A stretch of 64,000 nt of DNA from Formicarius rufipectus (GCA_013399695.1 VXAU01004744.1:597300-661299), one strand, 5' to 3'. Counted from the first letter of the stretch, positions 46,786-60,372 are shown. Translations and numbers: made by a program. Notes: generated from the sequence alone by a model not told the origin.

Positions 46786-48227
46786 TTTCTAAATGGTTTA
46801 AACAATATTTTTGTTTCACCATCACCACTAATATCACTTAATGATACCATTAAGATGAGTATCAGAAGTATTAATGCTCTTCTTGGTGTTTTAGACGAGT
46901 TGGAAAAATGGTTGTCAAAGTAGATTCATCAAAATTCTACTCATTAGAATTTCTGTCCATTTTTTAAGAGGTCTAGAGAAGTTTTGACTACAACTGCAAA
47001 ATTGAAGTAGTGTTTCAGCCATTTGGACCTTCACCCATCTAAGTGAAGTCCAAAATTGTAATTTTATTGCTACACAAGTTTCCTTTCAAGAGCTCATAAC
47101 TAGCTGCTGATTTTTGCTTATTCATTTGGAAATTGGTACAGTTCATCAATACCTACACTCCCTTAGCTTGCCTGTTTTTATGAAGTTTCAATGTATTGGT
47201 GGGAGCAAAATATTTCACTTCCCATGTGGTCCTGTGTCTAACATTCAGAGGAAACTTGACTGCTGTGGTCACTGAATTGCATTGAGGCTATCATCATAAA
47301 CAGAGTATTCTTTCCCAGGGAATTCTTCATACCCATGTTTTGGACATCTAGTGCCCCTTTTACAAAGCTAAGTGTGCCAGGAGTGTATTGTTTTAAAACT
47401 AGCAGTTTGTTTATCCCTTGGTTTAGGTGATGACCTTCCAGTCTTCTGAACCTATGTGTGATCTTCCTTTGCCTCCAAAGAAGATAAAAGAACAAACACA
47501 TTTTCATGATGTGTGCTACTATGAATTACCTGCAGATTAGAATAGTTACCAGTAGACTGTGAAATACCATATTTTATCAAATGATAGCACAGAAAACTTG
47601 TGAGCATGGTTCCTTGGGGGAAGACCTCATAGAGGAGATTCTGGCTGCACCAGAATGGAAATAATGATTCATTTGGGACTGGTTACTGGAAAACTAATGT
47701 CTTTGAAAGTATTAATTAGTAGTGACATTATTGAAGAAGCAGAATTCAGGGAAACCTGAGTTAATTTCTGTATAGAAGGCACATCCTTTGGTTTGACCAG
47801 CAGACAGTATGTTGTTGATGAGATGATATAAGCCAGTGCCTGCAAATATTCTGAAAGTATGTTTACAGTGGAGCACACCATGAACTTAGATAACAGAGAC
47901 CCTTGCTATGCTACCTTGCGATTTTCAGGACAGAATGGAGAATACATTTATTAAATTCACAGAGAGCACTAGCTAGGCAATATATGTATGACAAGACAGG
48001 ATTAGAACTACCACAATGTTGATAAATTGGACAAATAGCCTGGAAAAATAGAATGTAATTCAATAAGCTAAAAAATGCAAAGCTCTGCTTTTTTGCAGGA
48101 ATAGGAAAGCACACATAAGCTTGAATGTAATGCAGCAGATCTTCAGAAAGGAACTCGGGCTTAAATTGAGTTACCAATAAAAATACCATTGGCAGCAAAA
48201 AAAAAAAAAAAAAACAGATTCATGTGT
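46786..48227. other. unannotated sequence right of the provirus
   Basis: No recognisable gene or repeat, apart from an 18-A run at 48197-48214 next to the single-N join. Confidence 0.6.
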
Positions 48228-48228
48228 N
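48228..48228. other. single-N assembly join
   Basis: A lone N lies between two A runs. The 14-mer ACAGATTCATGTGT occurs just before it (48214-48227) and again just after (48242-48255), suggesting two overlapping contig ends in a poly-A region that were not merged. Confidence 0.85.
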
Positions 48229-48499
48229 AAAAAAAAAAGGTACAGATTCATGTGTTTACTCATTAAGTGTCTCTTCTGTTATAACAGTAATTTCTGAGTG
48301 AGGTTATGACTTCAGTGTGTCCTCTGGCCTGCTTGGTTGATGGAGAACAAGAAAGATGTAGACTAATTGGAGAAAGACCAAAGGACAGCAAAGAGAATGA
48401 TAAAAATTAGGAAGGGACATTTGGGAAAAAATGAAGGTGTTGAGTATTTTTGTTTCAAAGACTGGAAGTTTAAATAAGTGAAAGCTTAGCTGAGGAGGG

Positions 48500-48750
48500 A
48501 AGTGAACACTTCCTTTTGTCTGTCTGTCAAATAAGTGTAAATTATCTTAAATTGTGGCAAGGCAAATGTGGGCTGTACATAAGGAAAATTCTTCCAGGAA
48601 GAAAGGAAATGAAGTACTGGAGCAGAGAGTCTGGGAGAGCATTAGCAATCCCTCCTGATAAATTAATAAGAGCAGTTTTGACAAATATTTATCAGGAATT
48701 GCATAAGAATAGGTCATCCAATCTCAGAGTGATAGAATGACTAGATGGGT
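48500..48750 (+). mobile_element. ancient CR1-type LINE 3' end
   Basis: Sense-strand landmarks of an old CR1 3' region occur in order: GGAAAATTCTTCCAGGAAGA, then TACTGGAGCAGAGAGTCTGG, GACAAATATTTATCAGGAAT and GATAGAATGACTAGATGGG. The coding part corresponds to the CR1 C-terminus (HWNRLPREV-type block). Divergence is high. Confidence 0.6.
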
Positions 48751-51700
48751 TTATAATACCAAATTTGCCTTCATTTTTGACCATGTGTATTCCTTTGGCT
48801 AAGATAGTCCTAAACTGGACTTTTAATTTTTCTGTGTTTAAGGCATAAAGACCAATCACTCTTTCTGACAAACTGTCAACCAAAACAAAAAAATCATCTC
48901 ATCCCACTTGTGCCTGACATATCACAGGACCTAGTGATTTAATTCTTTTTTTCCGCCAATAAATAATAAAACCATGTGAAAACCTGCATGTGCTTTTGAT
49001 AAATTCACCCTTTTGGCCATTTCACCTCCACTCTGCCATCAGTTTCATTACCAGTTCCCCCATGGATTTTTCTTTCACAAAAAGTTCAGTTACCAAAAGG
49101 TATCTGTTTTCAGCAGGGACCCAGCGAAGAGAACTCTCGTTGTGGAAATATACCCTTTCTTCCTTCTTCTCCCCTGAGAATAACAGGTAGCATCTCAAGT
49201 AAAGTAATACAAGATACTTTTTCATTCCCAATCTGCCATTAAAATGTTTGCTCCTACAGCTGGTAATCATACTGTTATCTTTATGCTCATGCCAGGAGTC
49301 ATTCCTCTCCTTACAAAAGCATGCAGTGAATTCTTTCTACTTGGGTAATGTTCTAAACTATTACATTTGAAAAAAACATTTTCAATAAATTGCAATGAGA
49401 TATAAAAATACAAAAATCTATGCAACTAAAAGAGAGGGTCATATTGTTTTCAGCAGTGTTGAATCAGATCCCTAACAGACAACATCCAGAGGTTAATGTG
49501 ACGGTTATGAAGTCTTCCCTTGTAATCTTCATTTGGTCTCTTAATGACAAAAAAATCTAGAGAAATATGTACAAAGAAACAATGCAAGGACATTTTAAGA
49601 ATGATGCTTATGCCTTCTTTTACTTTCCTTTGAAATATCTGACATATTCCAACTGTTGAATAACTCAGGCAACCCAATCTTCCAGTGATAAAACCTTTGC
49701 ACAGAAACTCCACTATTGTGTAGTCTATTCTTGTCTGCTTAATGTTATTTAATGTGAATTTTCTGCTGGGAAAGCACAAGCAGCCTAGATAAAATGGAAG
49801 TATTGCAAACTTGCCTGACAGTGAAACTGAATTTTTGCTTCCTTCTGAATATAATAGTTATATCAGTGATCAGTGACATTTCTGCCTAGCATTTTATACA
49901 TCATTCATTTCTGTATTTCCCAAATTCATTTCTGTAGTCTGACGTATCTGTAAAATACCAATATTCTACAGAACATTGCCCAGCACTACTCTATGCCTGG
50001 AATTTCTTTACTGATACACACACACACACACAAACCATATAATGTTGAAAAGGTATGAATGGCTTCAATTCTAATTTAAGCACTTAAAAATTTCACTGCA
50101 GCCTAATAAAATTATTTCAGTCAGCAGAATCTGTTGTTTGCGTTGTATGTTTCAAAAGCAGAGCAATGAAATGCAAGCTTTGATTTCATCTAGCAAGGAT
50201 CATGTAGTTAGGAGTGAAAAGGAGTCTGCCTGAAAAGATGTCTGTAAGAAATCCACTTTGACAAAACTGGAATGCGCCTGGGATTTTTCACCTTGCTTGT
50301 TTCTGCTCACTGCCTTGCTTCCACTGATTAATGTATGGTTCCTCAAAGCCTAAAAGATATATGCTGACAGGTAGACTTTTTTCCTATATCCCTGAACTTT
50401 ATTTCTTTGAGATTTTCTTGCTGAACCAGAAAGTTAGCAGGCCTCTCTCTGACATTGAACTTCTACATGTACTATTTTTACAGATAGATGAAGGATATTA
50501 TATTTTTTTACTACTTTTTTTTTTTTTTTAGTTGTACCTGAATCAAAAACAATTTGGAGATGGGTCATCATGAAGTGCAGAGAAATAATAAATAGCTTTT
50601 CCTTCAGCAACAAGCACCAGACAAAACTTTGTTTTCAAAAATTGCAGAGCAGTGGATGGATTTAGTTCATGTTTAGGGAGAACAACTAGGCAAAGCTCAG
50701 TGAAAATCTTGCCTTTTACTTCTGACTAAGGGATGCAAACAACACATTACCACAAAAAGCCAAACCACTTAGGTGATTTTTGAGATAATATGCATCTCAA
50801 AATCAAGACCTGTGTATTTTATGTATTCTGAAGAAGATCCACCTTCAACCACACTTGCACTCTTCCCTTTGACTAAATTTGCTAGAATTGCAGGGAAAGA
50901 CATCCTTGGCCTTCCTTGCTCAGGAAAGTGAGCATTCTGCCATCTGCCTAGCAATGCAGAGCAAAACAAAACTCCCCAGGACAGAGGCTGGCTCACAGGC
51001 ATGTATGTTATCATCTCTCCAGACTGATAACTGCAGACTGCAGCATATGAATGAACGTGCCATGTATGCAGTGATTATGCAACACGTACCCGCACCGTCC
51101 AGTTCTCATTAGCATCAGTACAGGCGTCTTATCATCCTGGGCTGCCTCACAAATGAATACTGCCAGGCTGCTGGAGTTATCTGCATAGTCAGATACTCAT
51201 TTTTAGCTTTTTCATCATGGTTGAAGACAGCTCCACTTGATCTAAGCAAAGTTATTTTAAAATCTGAGAGTTTGCCAATGTTTCTTTTTAAAGGATCACA
51301 TCTAGTGTGACTCATTACTCCTGGATTTTATTTGTCAGAGCAGCCAAGGAGTCTAGCTTTTACATTCCCAATGGCCATTATCTCTGTTTGTTAACAGCTA
51401 AATGGCTGATGCACGGATAGACATTATTTCTGTGTTTTCTTGCAGAGAGAGATCTTTTGCTGGAAACAAAACATTAAAACAAGAAACTAGAAAAATATGA
51501 TAATCCACAGATTTTAGAGAAAAAATGGTTATTGATTGGAAATATGTATATCAGGACAGTTTACTCCCTTCAGGGAGTTTATTCATTGGATTTTTTTACT
51601 TTTATATTGTACATTGGATGTGTTGAAAAATGGTCCTATATTACCAACACTATATTTTAAATAACAATTTTGAGCAGAAATCAATATGTCCATTCTAAAT

Positions 51701-52912
51701 ACAACAACTGGTTCCACAGTGTGATCTTTATTCACCAAACTAGTGCCAGAATCTGCCTAAAAGTGTGAAGAAATTGTATATATTCAGACATCCCTTTAAG
51801 TCAGTGAAGTTAGTTCCACTGGCAACTGAATAAACCTGATTTTAGGTGAGTATTTCAGTGAGTTAGGGTCTGAATCATTGCAAAGTTTAGCTGAAGAAAC
51901 CATTTGATTAGCTGATGTGGAGCCTGAACCATGTAATTATAAGATCACACACAGCTGGGGTGGAATTCATTAGCCAACACATTAGAGTTACCTTTTGATA
52001 AACACAAAGAGTAAAAATGATTGTTGCTCCATGTAATAGATGTACTACAGCATTTCATGTCTGCTATATCGTGTTGCAGATATTTGCTTTCTGATTAGCA
52101 GTGAATCATGATGATGATGATATACAGTTGCTCAAAACAATTCTAAGTGATAATCAGCTCAGCAGAGAAAATTCCAACCACTGGTTCAAGAGGTCAAAGC
52201 AAATGTAATCCAAAATCTTTCAAGCCACTTCACATTTATTAAAAAAAACCTCAAAACTGCTCCATAAGACTAGCATCAGCAGTAAAAAGGATATGGACAT
52301 TAAAATTAAAATTGTTACTGTGACCTTTACAATTTTTATTTTTTTTTTATACAAGCAGTGTATCGAGTAATGTTTGCTACTATTTGTAGATCTATTCATG
52401 TGAATGATGCTGGGTTAATTATGAGTTGGTAGATGTAATATAGGCAAAATTTCAGTCTAAAAAACAAACAGAAACATCTTCTAAGGTATGGAAGTCCAGA
52501 CAGTGCTGAGACAAAGCAATTCCACATGAATGTGTGACTACATCTGCAGCACAGCTGTTGAGTTGGGTTTGCAATGAACCAGGCAAGCAGAAATTCCATT
52601 GCAGTATGTCAATGAGTTAAGGCAATATTGTTACCACAAATGTGCATGGTCTAGTCACATAAAAACTTCATTTAAACATTTTAAAATAAAATATAAATGT
52701 GTTAATTGGAAGGAAGGGCAAATAAAAGACCAGAAATATTTGATGGTTAGTTTAATTCATAACATCTTCTTATGATGACAGTTAAGTATTGTCATCTAAA
52801 ATTTTTTGCCATTTAAAAGATTTCATGAACTACACCTGTGATAAAGGACTGTATTACACAAAAAAAAAAAAAAAAAAGAATGCTACTCTGTGCAATTAAA
52901 CTATTTCTCTAT
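48751..52912. other. unannotated intergenic sequence
   Basis: About 4.2 kb, AT-rich, with only short chance frames. It holds a (CA)n run at 50015-50032 and an A run at about 52860-52877 just before the LTR-like repeat. Confidence 0.6.
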
Positions 52913-53979
52913 TGTTGTAAATGAGTGTCTTAAGGTCGCTTGAAAAATCACTGGCAAAGGTATCAACAGAAGCAGGTTTAATATAAAAGCAAAAGCATGA
53001 TAAAGATTGTTGGTAAGGTTCACTCTACTACTCAATGGATGGCTAAAGCTTATTAATGAGGAAAAGCAAATTAAAATCTAAAATCAATCAATCTAAAACC
53101 AAAATCAACCCAAAATTTATCTATGTTGATACTGTGGTGTATGGAGGTGAAAGGACAGGGATAGGAAAGGGTAAGAAAAATAAGGAGTAAGGAAGACTCC
53201 CCTGTTGAGTCAAAAGGTTCAGAGTAGACCCCCTTGCTAAACTGAGCCTGGGACTTGACTAAGAGTTTAAGCCTAAAGGTTTAAGGCACTTAAATTTTAC
53301 AGCATTTAATCAATAGCTTAAGTTGAACAATTTAACAAGAGACTGATAAAGAATTTACTATAGCACAACAGTAACTCATAGGTCTAACTTACAAATCTAA
53401 AGAGCATAAAAATCTAGGAGAGTAACATTAATAGTACACTTGCTATAGCATATTCCCACTTGCATGCACACAGACCTACAGAGTATGTACAAGGCATACC
53501 TGTGAATAATCCCCTTGAATTCAGTGGAGTACTCAGGTTGGACGTCTTTACATCTTCTAAATGGGCGAAAGGTTGAGCCTCAAGGAGTGGGGGATATCAG
53601 CCCTGGATCCATTGTCATTGTTCAGCAGTGGTCCTCCAAGTACAGCAAACCGGAGTTTGTAGGGTCACAAGAGATTGGGCTTTCGTCGTAATAATTTTTG
53701 ATCCAGCAATTTGGGTTGGTAACCTTCTTTGAAAGTTCAATAGCAAAAATGTTACTCCTCTTGGGATGTTATTCAGGCAAGAAAAATAAGTTTCCAAGGC
53801 TGTTGGTTAAAAAACAGGAGCTCGTTAGCATAAGTTCCTGGGAGCAGACAGTGTTTCTGATAAGCTTGAGAGGAGTTTAGCCCAGATGCTGTTTGTCAAG
53901 GCTGAGGCCTAATGAGCATTTCTCAGATCACAGTGCAGCTGAGGGAGTAGGGGGGGGTAGGAGGGAATGCACCACTACA
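52913..53979 (-). mobile_element. ~1 kb LTR-like repeat, copy 2
   Basis: Second copy of the family at 35228-36234. It starts TGTTGTAAATGAGTG and ends CACCACTACA. Shared blocks include GCAGGTTTAATATAAAAGC, AAGGTTCACTCTACTACTCA, GGATGTTATTCAGGCAAG, GGGAGCAGACAGTGTTT and GCATTTCTCAGAT. On the minus strand it begins TGTAGTGGTGCATTCCCTCC and keeps ATTAAACCTGC near its end, which suggests an LTR in minus orientation with a polyadenylation signal. No internal retroviral genes adjoin it, so I treat it as a solo LTR. The family name is not known to me. Confidence 0.65.
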
Positions 53980-55739
53980 TCTGCTTATTGTATAAACTAA
54001 CGTTTGATTAGAACTTTAACGCGTAGAATAATTCAAACAACAGTTATAGGTCTCCATTTCAAATGCCAATAAAAGGTCAGACATGTATCAACATGCTGGC
54101 ACATCCATAACACCAAGAGAGCACTTTCCAGAGGATCCATGAGCATGGCGTTTTCTGATCTCTCTAACAACCAAGAATGCTGGTAAATGTCTGGACTTAG
54201 GTCATTACCTGTCCCCTTGGGGTGTATTGCAAACCCTTACTTGAATAGACTGTGTCTGGCCTCAAGAGTGGCCTGTCTGTGTTCCAGAACATACATTTTT
54301 GTCTTACTAGGTCTCCAGTGGCTGTGACTGTTAATATCTGGGTACCATTTTATATTGGGTACTCATAAATACCAAATAAGGAGGAGGAGAGTATTCAAAC
54401 CCTCTTTAATCTCCCAGTAAATCCCTGCTTTGTGCTCATGTTCCCACCAAGGTCATTTCTGCCTGCAAATGGGCTGATATGGTGCTTCAGCATATAATGT
54501 AGAGAGAAAGCAGCCGATAAACTAATTTCTAATACAACACCTTTGTGTTGCAGGAGACAGTCCAAGCTGATGGAGCTTGTGAGAAGCATGGCACTAGCAT
54601 TCCAGGGCTGTGAATCCTCTTCCTGGCTATAGTGGAATTTTTTCCCAGAGTGACCTTGAACACATAATTTGTCCTGTTAGACTATGAATAGGATGATTCA
54701 GACTTCAATTTAAAACACTTCAAAAATCTATGCTTGAAAAGCTCTGTATGAACATCACCTATAATTGAAAGCAATGCTAGGATCTGCACAAGGTCTCCTC
54801 TATTTCTGCATCTATTGTTCTTTATCTTCATTGCTCCTTTTGTCTTCACTCTTTTGCCTCCCACAAACCCCTGCCCATAATCAACATTCATGAGACTGCA
54901 TTCAAAATAGATCCCTTTAGCAGCCTGAAAGAACTACCTCAGTTTAAGGCAAGTAAAACAACAGAGAACAAGTCAATAAACAAGCTGTTGATTTTTCCCA
55001 GTAATCCAAAACAATTATATAAACATACATATGATCCTTGTGCTTCCACTCCTCCTGCAGTCCTTCCTCTTTCCCTCTTTGTCGCTTTGTTATTGTTCTT
55101 ACTTGACAAGCTACACCTGCTTTAGTCCAAATGCCCTTAAAGGCAAGGGCTGTATGTTTTTTCTCTATATATTGTGCCTTCCATACATATGTAAGAGTGA
55201 ACATTACACTTGAAACCTTTTCAGAAGAACACTTTGATGATTAACTCTTCTGCATCTTTGTAAACACTTTGTTTTCTCCCCTGCAGCGAATCAACTGCCT
55301 CTTTTGGATCTTTTGTCACTGATTCTTTTTGTGTGTTCCTGTTTTCTCTGCTGCAGAACTGAGACAGGTGCTTTTGAAAGCATTTGCTTCACAATCATTT
55401 ATTTCTTGTAGAGTCACATCACTCCAGGGCTTGATTGTGACTGTCTTGCAAATGGTTGCTTACCACTAGTTGGGGCTATTGATGATTTCTTCCTGCTTTC
55501 TCTCTGAGGAGTGTGGCTTTTCCTTTGAGATCTGTACTTGATTTCTGAAGAAAACAAAGGCTGTATCTCCAACTGCATGAGATGGAGCAAGGAGCTGCAT
55601 TGCACCATACCTACTTTCTGACAAGGGCAGCCAAATGACCCTAAGGAGGATGACCAAAGTGTGGTACCTCCCTGGGACATCTCTGCAGGTCAGAACTTCC
55701 CGACCCACACCATTGTGCTAATCAGCCCACAGTAGATAT
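53980..55739. other. unannotated intergenic sequence
   Basis: About 1.8 kb with no recognisable gene, RNA or repeat. Confidence 0.6.
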
Positions 55740-56220
55740 TTTTTTCCATGAGTTTCTCTAGATGTTTCTTGAATCTATTTAAAATTTTGGCTTCCAAACA
55801 ATGCTGTGGCAAAGGCATTTGAAGTTATGGATTATGTGAAGAAGTACATTTTGTGTACAGCCTGCAGTCTGATAGTTTCATTTGGTGTCTCCATGTTCTT
55901 TTCTTATGAGATACAATAACCATAATTCCCATCCTTTCTCCCTACCATTCATCATTTTATAAACCACAAGCTCTTTTTTTTTCTGTGCTGAAAAGTGCTA
56001 TTCTGTTTAATATCTCTTCGGACAGAACCCATTTCATACCTCTGATATTTCTTGCTGCCCTTCATGTTACCTTTTCTGAACTGGGTGGAGGGTGGGAATG
56101 GAATGAAGCACAAATACACCTACCATTTAGGATGTTTTTGTGGTGGCATAATGATGTTTTATCTCCCATACTCTAATACACTATTAGTAAATATTAAATT
56201 TCTAATATTCTAATATACCT
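55740..56220 (-). mobile_element. ancient CR1 LINE fragment
   Basis: The plus strand shows the antisense of an old CR1 shared among archosaurs and turtles: ATTTAAAATTTTGGCTTCCA, then ATTATGTGAAGAAGTACATT, TTTCATTTGGTGTCTCCATG, TTCATCATTTTATAAACCAC, GCTGAAAAGTGCTATTCTGT, and finally GTGGCATAATGATGTTTTAT. All blocks occur in the right order. Coding capacity is lost. Confidence 0.8.
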
Positions 56221-56347
56221 AGAACATATGAAGGCTGCCTGCCATTAACCTCAGAACTAACATTTCAAAGAAGCATCCAAAAAGACTTCTGTAGTCCAAG
56301 AGATCTCCATTATTAAATACCAATGTTTGCATGTAATTCTATTGTTA

Positions 56348-56696
56348 GAATCATAGAATAGTTTGGATTGAAAGGGATCTTAAAGATCATCCAGTTTCAA
56401 ATACCCTGCCATGGGCAAGGACACCTTTCAGTGGACCAGGTTGCTAAAAACCCCATTCAAACTGTCAAATGCTTTCAGGAATGGAACATCCACAGTTTCT
56501 CTGGGCAATCTGTTCCAGTGTCTCATCACCCACAAAAGTAAAAAATTTATGCCTAATAACTAATCTAAATCTACTATTCTTTATTTTGAAACCATTATTT
56601 GCCTCCTATTGTTATGTTTCCTGATAGAGCACCTCCCTATCTTTCCTGGAGGCTCCCTTTAAGCACTGGAATGCTATTATAACTAATTTGTTCTTC
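56348..56696 (-). mobile_element. younger CR1 LINE 3' end
   Basis: The plus strand begins GAATCATAGAATAGTTTGGA, the antisense CR1 terminus, then TCTTAAAGATCATCCAGTTT, CCCTGCCATGGGCAAGGACA, GGGCAATCTGTTCCAGTGTC and CTAATCTAAATCTACTATTC. It is a 5'-truncated copy of about 350 bp, less diverged than the ancient CR1 just to its left. Confidence 0.87.
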
Positions 56697-57904
56697 TCCA
56701 TGGAACTCTGTAGTACAAAGCAAGAGATTTATAAGATCTGAAGAGAAACCAGAGTTCACTTATGCAATCACTTCTGGATTGCTCTTACTGAGACAGTAGC
56801 AGATTGAAGAGTTTAAAACACAGATTCTGATATAAATAGTAATGGAGGAGAACTTGCTGATCTTTTTTGTCATATTTATACAAAGATAATGAAGAGTAGA
56901 AGCTGTACTACATCATCTAGCCGGAAGGCACTATGTAGTAGACCTACACAGTTCACTCATTTCAGGCTCTCATTTGATCCACATAAGTTGTTGTTTCCCA
57001 TTTCCTTTCCTTTCTCTGTGTTTTGTTTTGAGCCTCAGTTTCCAGTGCAAACAAAAAGTTCAAAGCCAAATTCAGTCCCAACTGTCAACCTTACCTTGGA
57101 CCATTCTGGGAAGGCCTATCCGGTTCATCTGTCTCATTTGTGAGACCATGGGATATCTGTCTACAGAAAAGGACAGAAGGAGGAGAGAGGACATTAGAAA
57201 TAAGACAATATATAAGAAATTAAAACAGAAAAACATATTAACTATTTCCTCTCCTTGACTATGTGGGGTCATTAGCTTAATTTTATTAAAAAGTGGACTA
57301 TCTATATGTGAAGGGAAAACTAGAATAAACTACTGAGGAAACTGGATTAATCTTCCCTTGGCAAATTTCTATGAAATAGAAATATCTTTCAGATGTTATT
57401 TGCTTTTACTTGATCTCACTGCAAAGCAATAAACTGGACTCTAGGAGTTCTCCGTGTGCTCTGCCTTGAAATACAAATTGCCATTGAAGACACTGCGTCA
57501 CCAGGCCATAGCTTCCAAAAGCATTGTAAATAACTGTAATTGGTTCAACAATACCAGAAAAACACTTCTGCCCATATTTTTAAAGAGATAGACTTCAGAA
57601 GTCTGTCGGTGAAATAAAGCCTGAAAGAGAACATCCATCTGGGGTAACCTTTTTTTTTACGTATGTCAGCCCCTGTGAATGTTTTATGTATGTATTCTTT
57701 GTAAATCATCTAGAAGAAACAGCTGTGTGTGCTGCCCACCTGCTCAAGCCTACAATCTAGTGTTATTTCAATTAGATTTGATTGCAGGAAAAGTTTATGA
57801 AACAGCTATCAATGATTTCATGCCATCTGGCTTCCGCTTTTCTTCTGTTTAGAGAGACCCTGTGTTTACATTGATTGGCCTTCTATAGATACAAGCATGA
57901 TTGA

Positions 57905-57985
57905 GTTTTATTATTCTTTTTATTTGTCTGATAGCAGTGTGCTTGGTGCTGTACAGACTTACAATGAAAGAGAGCCTGTAAAGAT
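57905..57985. repeat. MIR-like relic
   Basis: GTGTGCTTGGTGCTGTACAG followed by ACTTACAATGAAAGAGAGCC matches the central part of an old amniote repeat (GTGCTAGGTGCTGTACAAAC-type). Confidence 0.45.
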
Positions 57986-60261
57986 TTCATGTCATGAAGT
58001 CCAGCTCAGACACATACAAGGCTTCAGCTGAGAACATATCAGAAAGGAACATGCATTTTAAAAAGCCTATTTTATTAATTAAGATATAATTTTTCTACTG
58101 AGAGTAAAACATGCTTCAACTTGGTTCTAGCCATGTAGAAGCTAAGTTCTCAAAGAAGACAATACTTTAGTTTCCTTTCAGAGTTAACAGAATGAGAATT
58201 GAACTTTACAGGAGGAGTGGCTCCAGGGTCACGTCTCAGGTGAAATGGATTACCTCTGGAGACACTTTCTTTCCTCTTTTCATCATCATGGGAACTTGGA
58301 CACCCAGCTTATGCTGGGCTTACTTTCTTACCTGCTGAAAGCAAAAGAGATGAGTCATCCCTTGACTAGTGACCTCCTTGGCTACTTTTAAACACCTCAA
58401 ATAATATTCTCAGTGGTTAAGAAATAGTCTCCAAGGAGCTATTATTCTTTAGTAACATTTGGAAATTTGCTTGCCTCTCAGGTGCAATATGAACATACAT
58501 CTTCTAAAATGCTGATTTTATTCTTCCTTCTCCCCCCAAATTCTTGGTGTTTCTGTTGTCTCTGAGGATTTGGTACACAAAAGTCAATCTGAAACTGGTT
58601 TTCTCATTGGCAGAACAAATTTTTCTTCTAGCTTTGACCTGAATTCAGTTATGGCAAGCTTTAACCTTGATGTAGTTGAACTTGACATTTCAAACACAGC
58701 TGAAAGGTTCATCCCTGTTTGGGCAAACCAGCCCTTGGAAATGACAGTTCAAACTCACACAACCATTTTGTGTGTTTGTCCCTCCTGAGATGAACCAAAT
58801 TTAGGTGCATGAGTTGACTTTGAAATTAACACCATCTGCTCACACTGTGCTTGCTTAAGGTTCGCTTGTGCAGCTTGCCTCTTTCTTCCCAGAAGGATGA
58901 CATGCTGTGTGGGGCTTGCAGGCAGTCTGGGCATATGTTAGGCTGTCAAACTCACTGGTCTGGAGGCATCCTACTCCTTGGAAATACTATAACCTTTTGA
59001 AACTCTATAAAAAGGGCTATGATACCATTAGTGGGTCCAAACATCTTCTATATTGTCATGATAGTGTTTATTGCATAGCTGTGTGCTTGCCTGGAATACT
59101 AAGTACCAACAGAGATTAAACTAAAACAAGTAGGATAAAGCTGTAAATGCTCTGGTGAATAGTGTCTCCCTTTAATTTCTATAATGCCCACTACGGTGGG
59201 GATTTGCTCCTGACTTTCATCTCTTTGTGTGACTGCAGCATAGGTGTTACAGTTCTGTTTCTATCTAACCAGCATGCAGGCATATGATTAACCTGCTGTG
59301 GAAATTAGCTATTCAAACACCTTATAGACCTGGCCTCTGGTACTCACAAGCTGAGATCCACTCTATCTCATGTGCCCTAGTATCTTTTAAGAACAGATAA
59401 AGAACCTTGGTTATCTGTTTTCCTTGCTTTCACCATGGCACCAAGTTTTCAAATGTTTTACTGGGAAAAGTAAAAATGCACAGACCATCTGGAGTGGAAA
59501 ACCATGTACTGTTACCACATTTTTAAACCAAATATTTGAAGAAAATGAACAATTCTCTTCAAACTCAATGAAAAGGGGGGAAGTGGCAAACATATTTGCT
59601 TTTGTAGATTTCCTTATGAATTATTTACTACTTTACTGAAACAACTTATGCTAATAATGTTGTAATAAGCAGTGCAGGTCTGACTCATGTTAGACTGAAG
59701 AGATATGTGAGCAGTACCCAGGAAACTTTGCCATAGACTCCCATAATTCTCTGGAATACAAATGGTATAATTAGCTCAGTACTGCTGAATATATATGAAT
59801 GTAGGCAGCTGTAGAGTATAGCTTCTACACGCTTGCAAGCACATGTTTAAAGAGTAGCTAAATACTGATTTCACCATTATTCATCTATATTTGGTATTAT
59901 GAATTTCCATGGCCATAGCACCTAGTGAACAGACTAAACAGTAATCAGTGCTGTAAGTTAAAAACCACGTCTGCAAGCACCTTTACATGTAAAAGGAGCA
60001 AGCCCTGCTCTGGAAGACACAAGATCTGCCCCGAATCCAGCTTTTTTTTGTTGTTGTTATTGTTTTGTTTGGTTTGGTTTTGGTTTTGTTTTTACATAGG
60101 TAGTGAGCTGAGGCTCACCATGGATAGATGGGGGCATCCTGCCTTATTTCAATCAGCTGCAAGATTTTTTTATCTATATATGTAAGAACATCGAGGCACC
60201 TAAATCTGAGGCATTTCAAACTTGGGAATTAGGAGGAAGAAGGACTTTGGGTATCTAAACT

Positions 60262-60372
60262 TCACTGATTTATTCAAAGCTATTTCATGAGACTGTGGAA
60301 GAGCAGAGTCTTGACCCAGACTTTGTAAGTTCCAACTCAGAATTTTGCCCCAGGATGAATTCTCTTGTAATC
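60262..60372. repeat. MIR-like relic
   Basis: AGACTGTGGAAGAGCAGAGT then CTTGACCCAGACTTTGTAAG follows the 3' half of the same type of old amniote repeat (GTGGCAGAGCAGGGAATTGA-type, then ACCCAGGTCTCC). Confidence 0.45.

Noticed and set aside
50015..50032. Regular CA repeat considered as a CRISPR-like or satellite array
   Set aside because: It is a plain dinucleotide microsatellite with no spacers, in a vertebrate genome.
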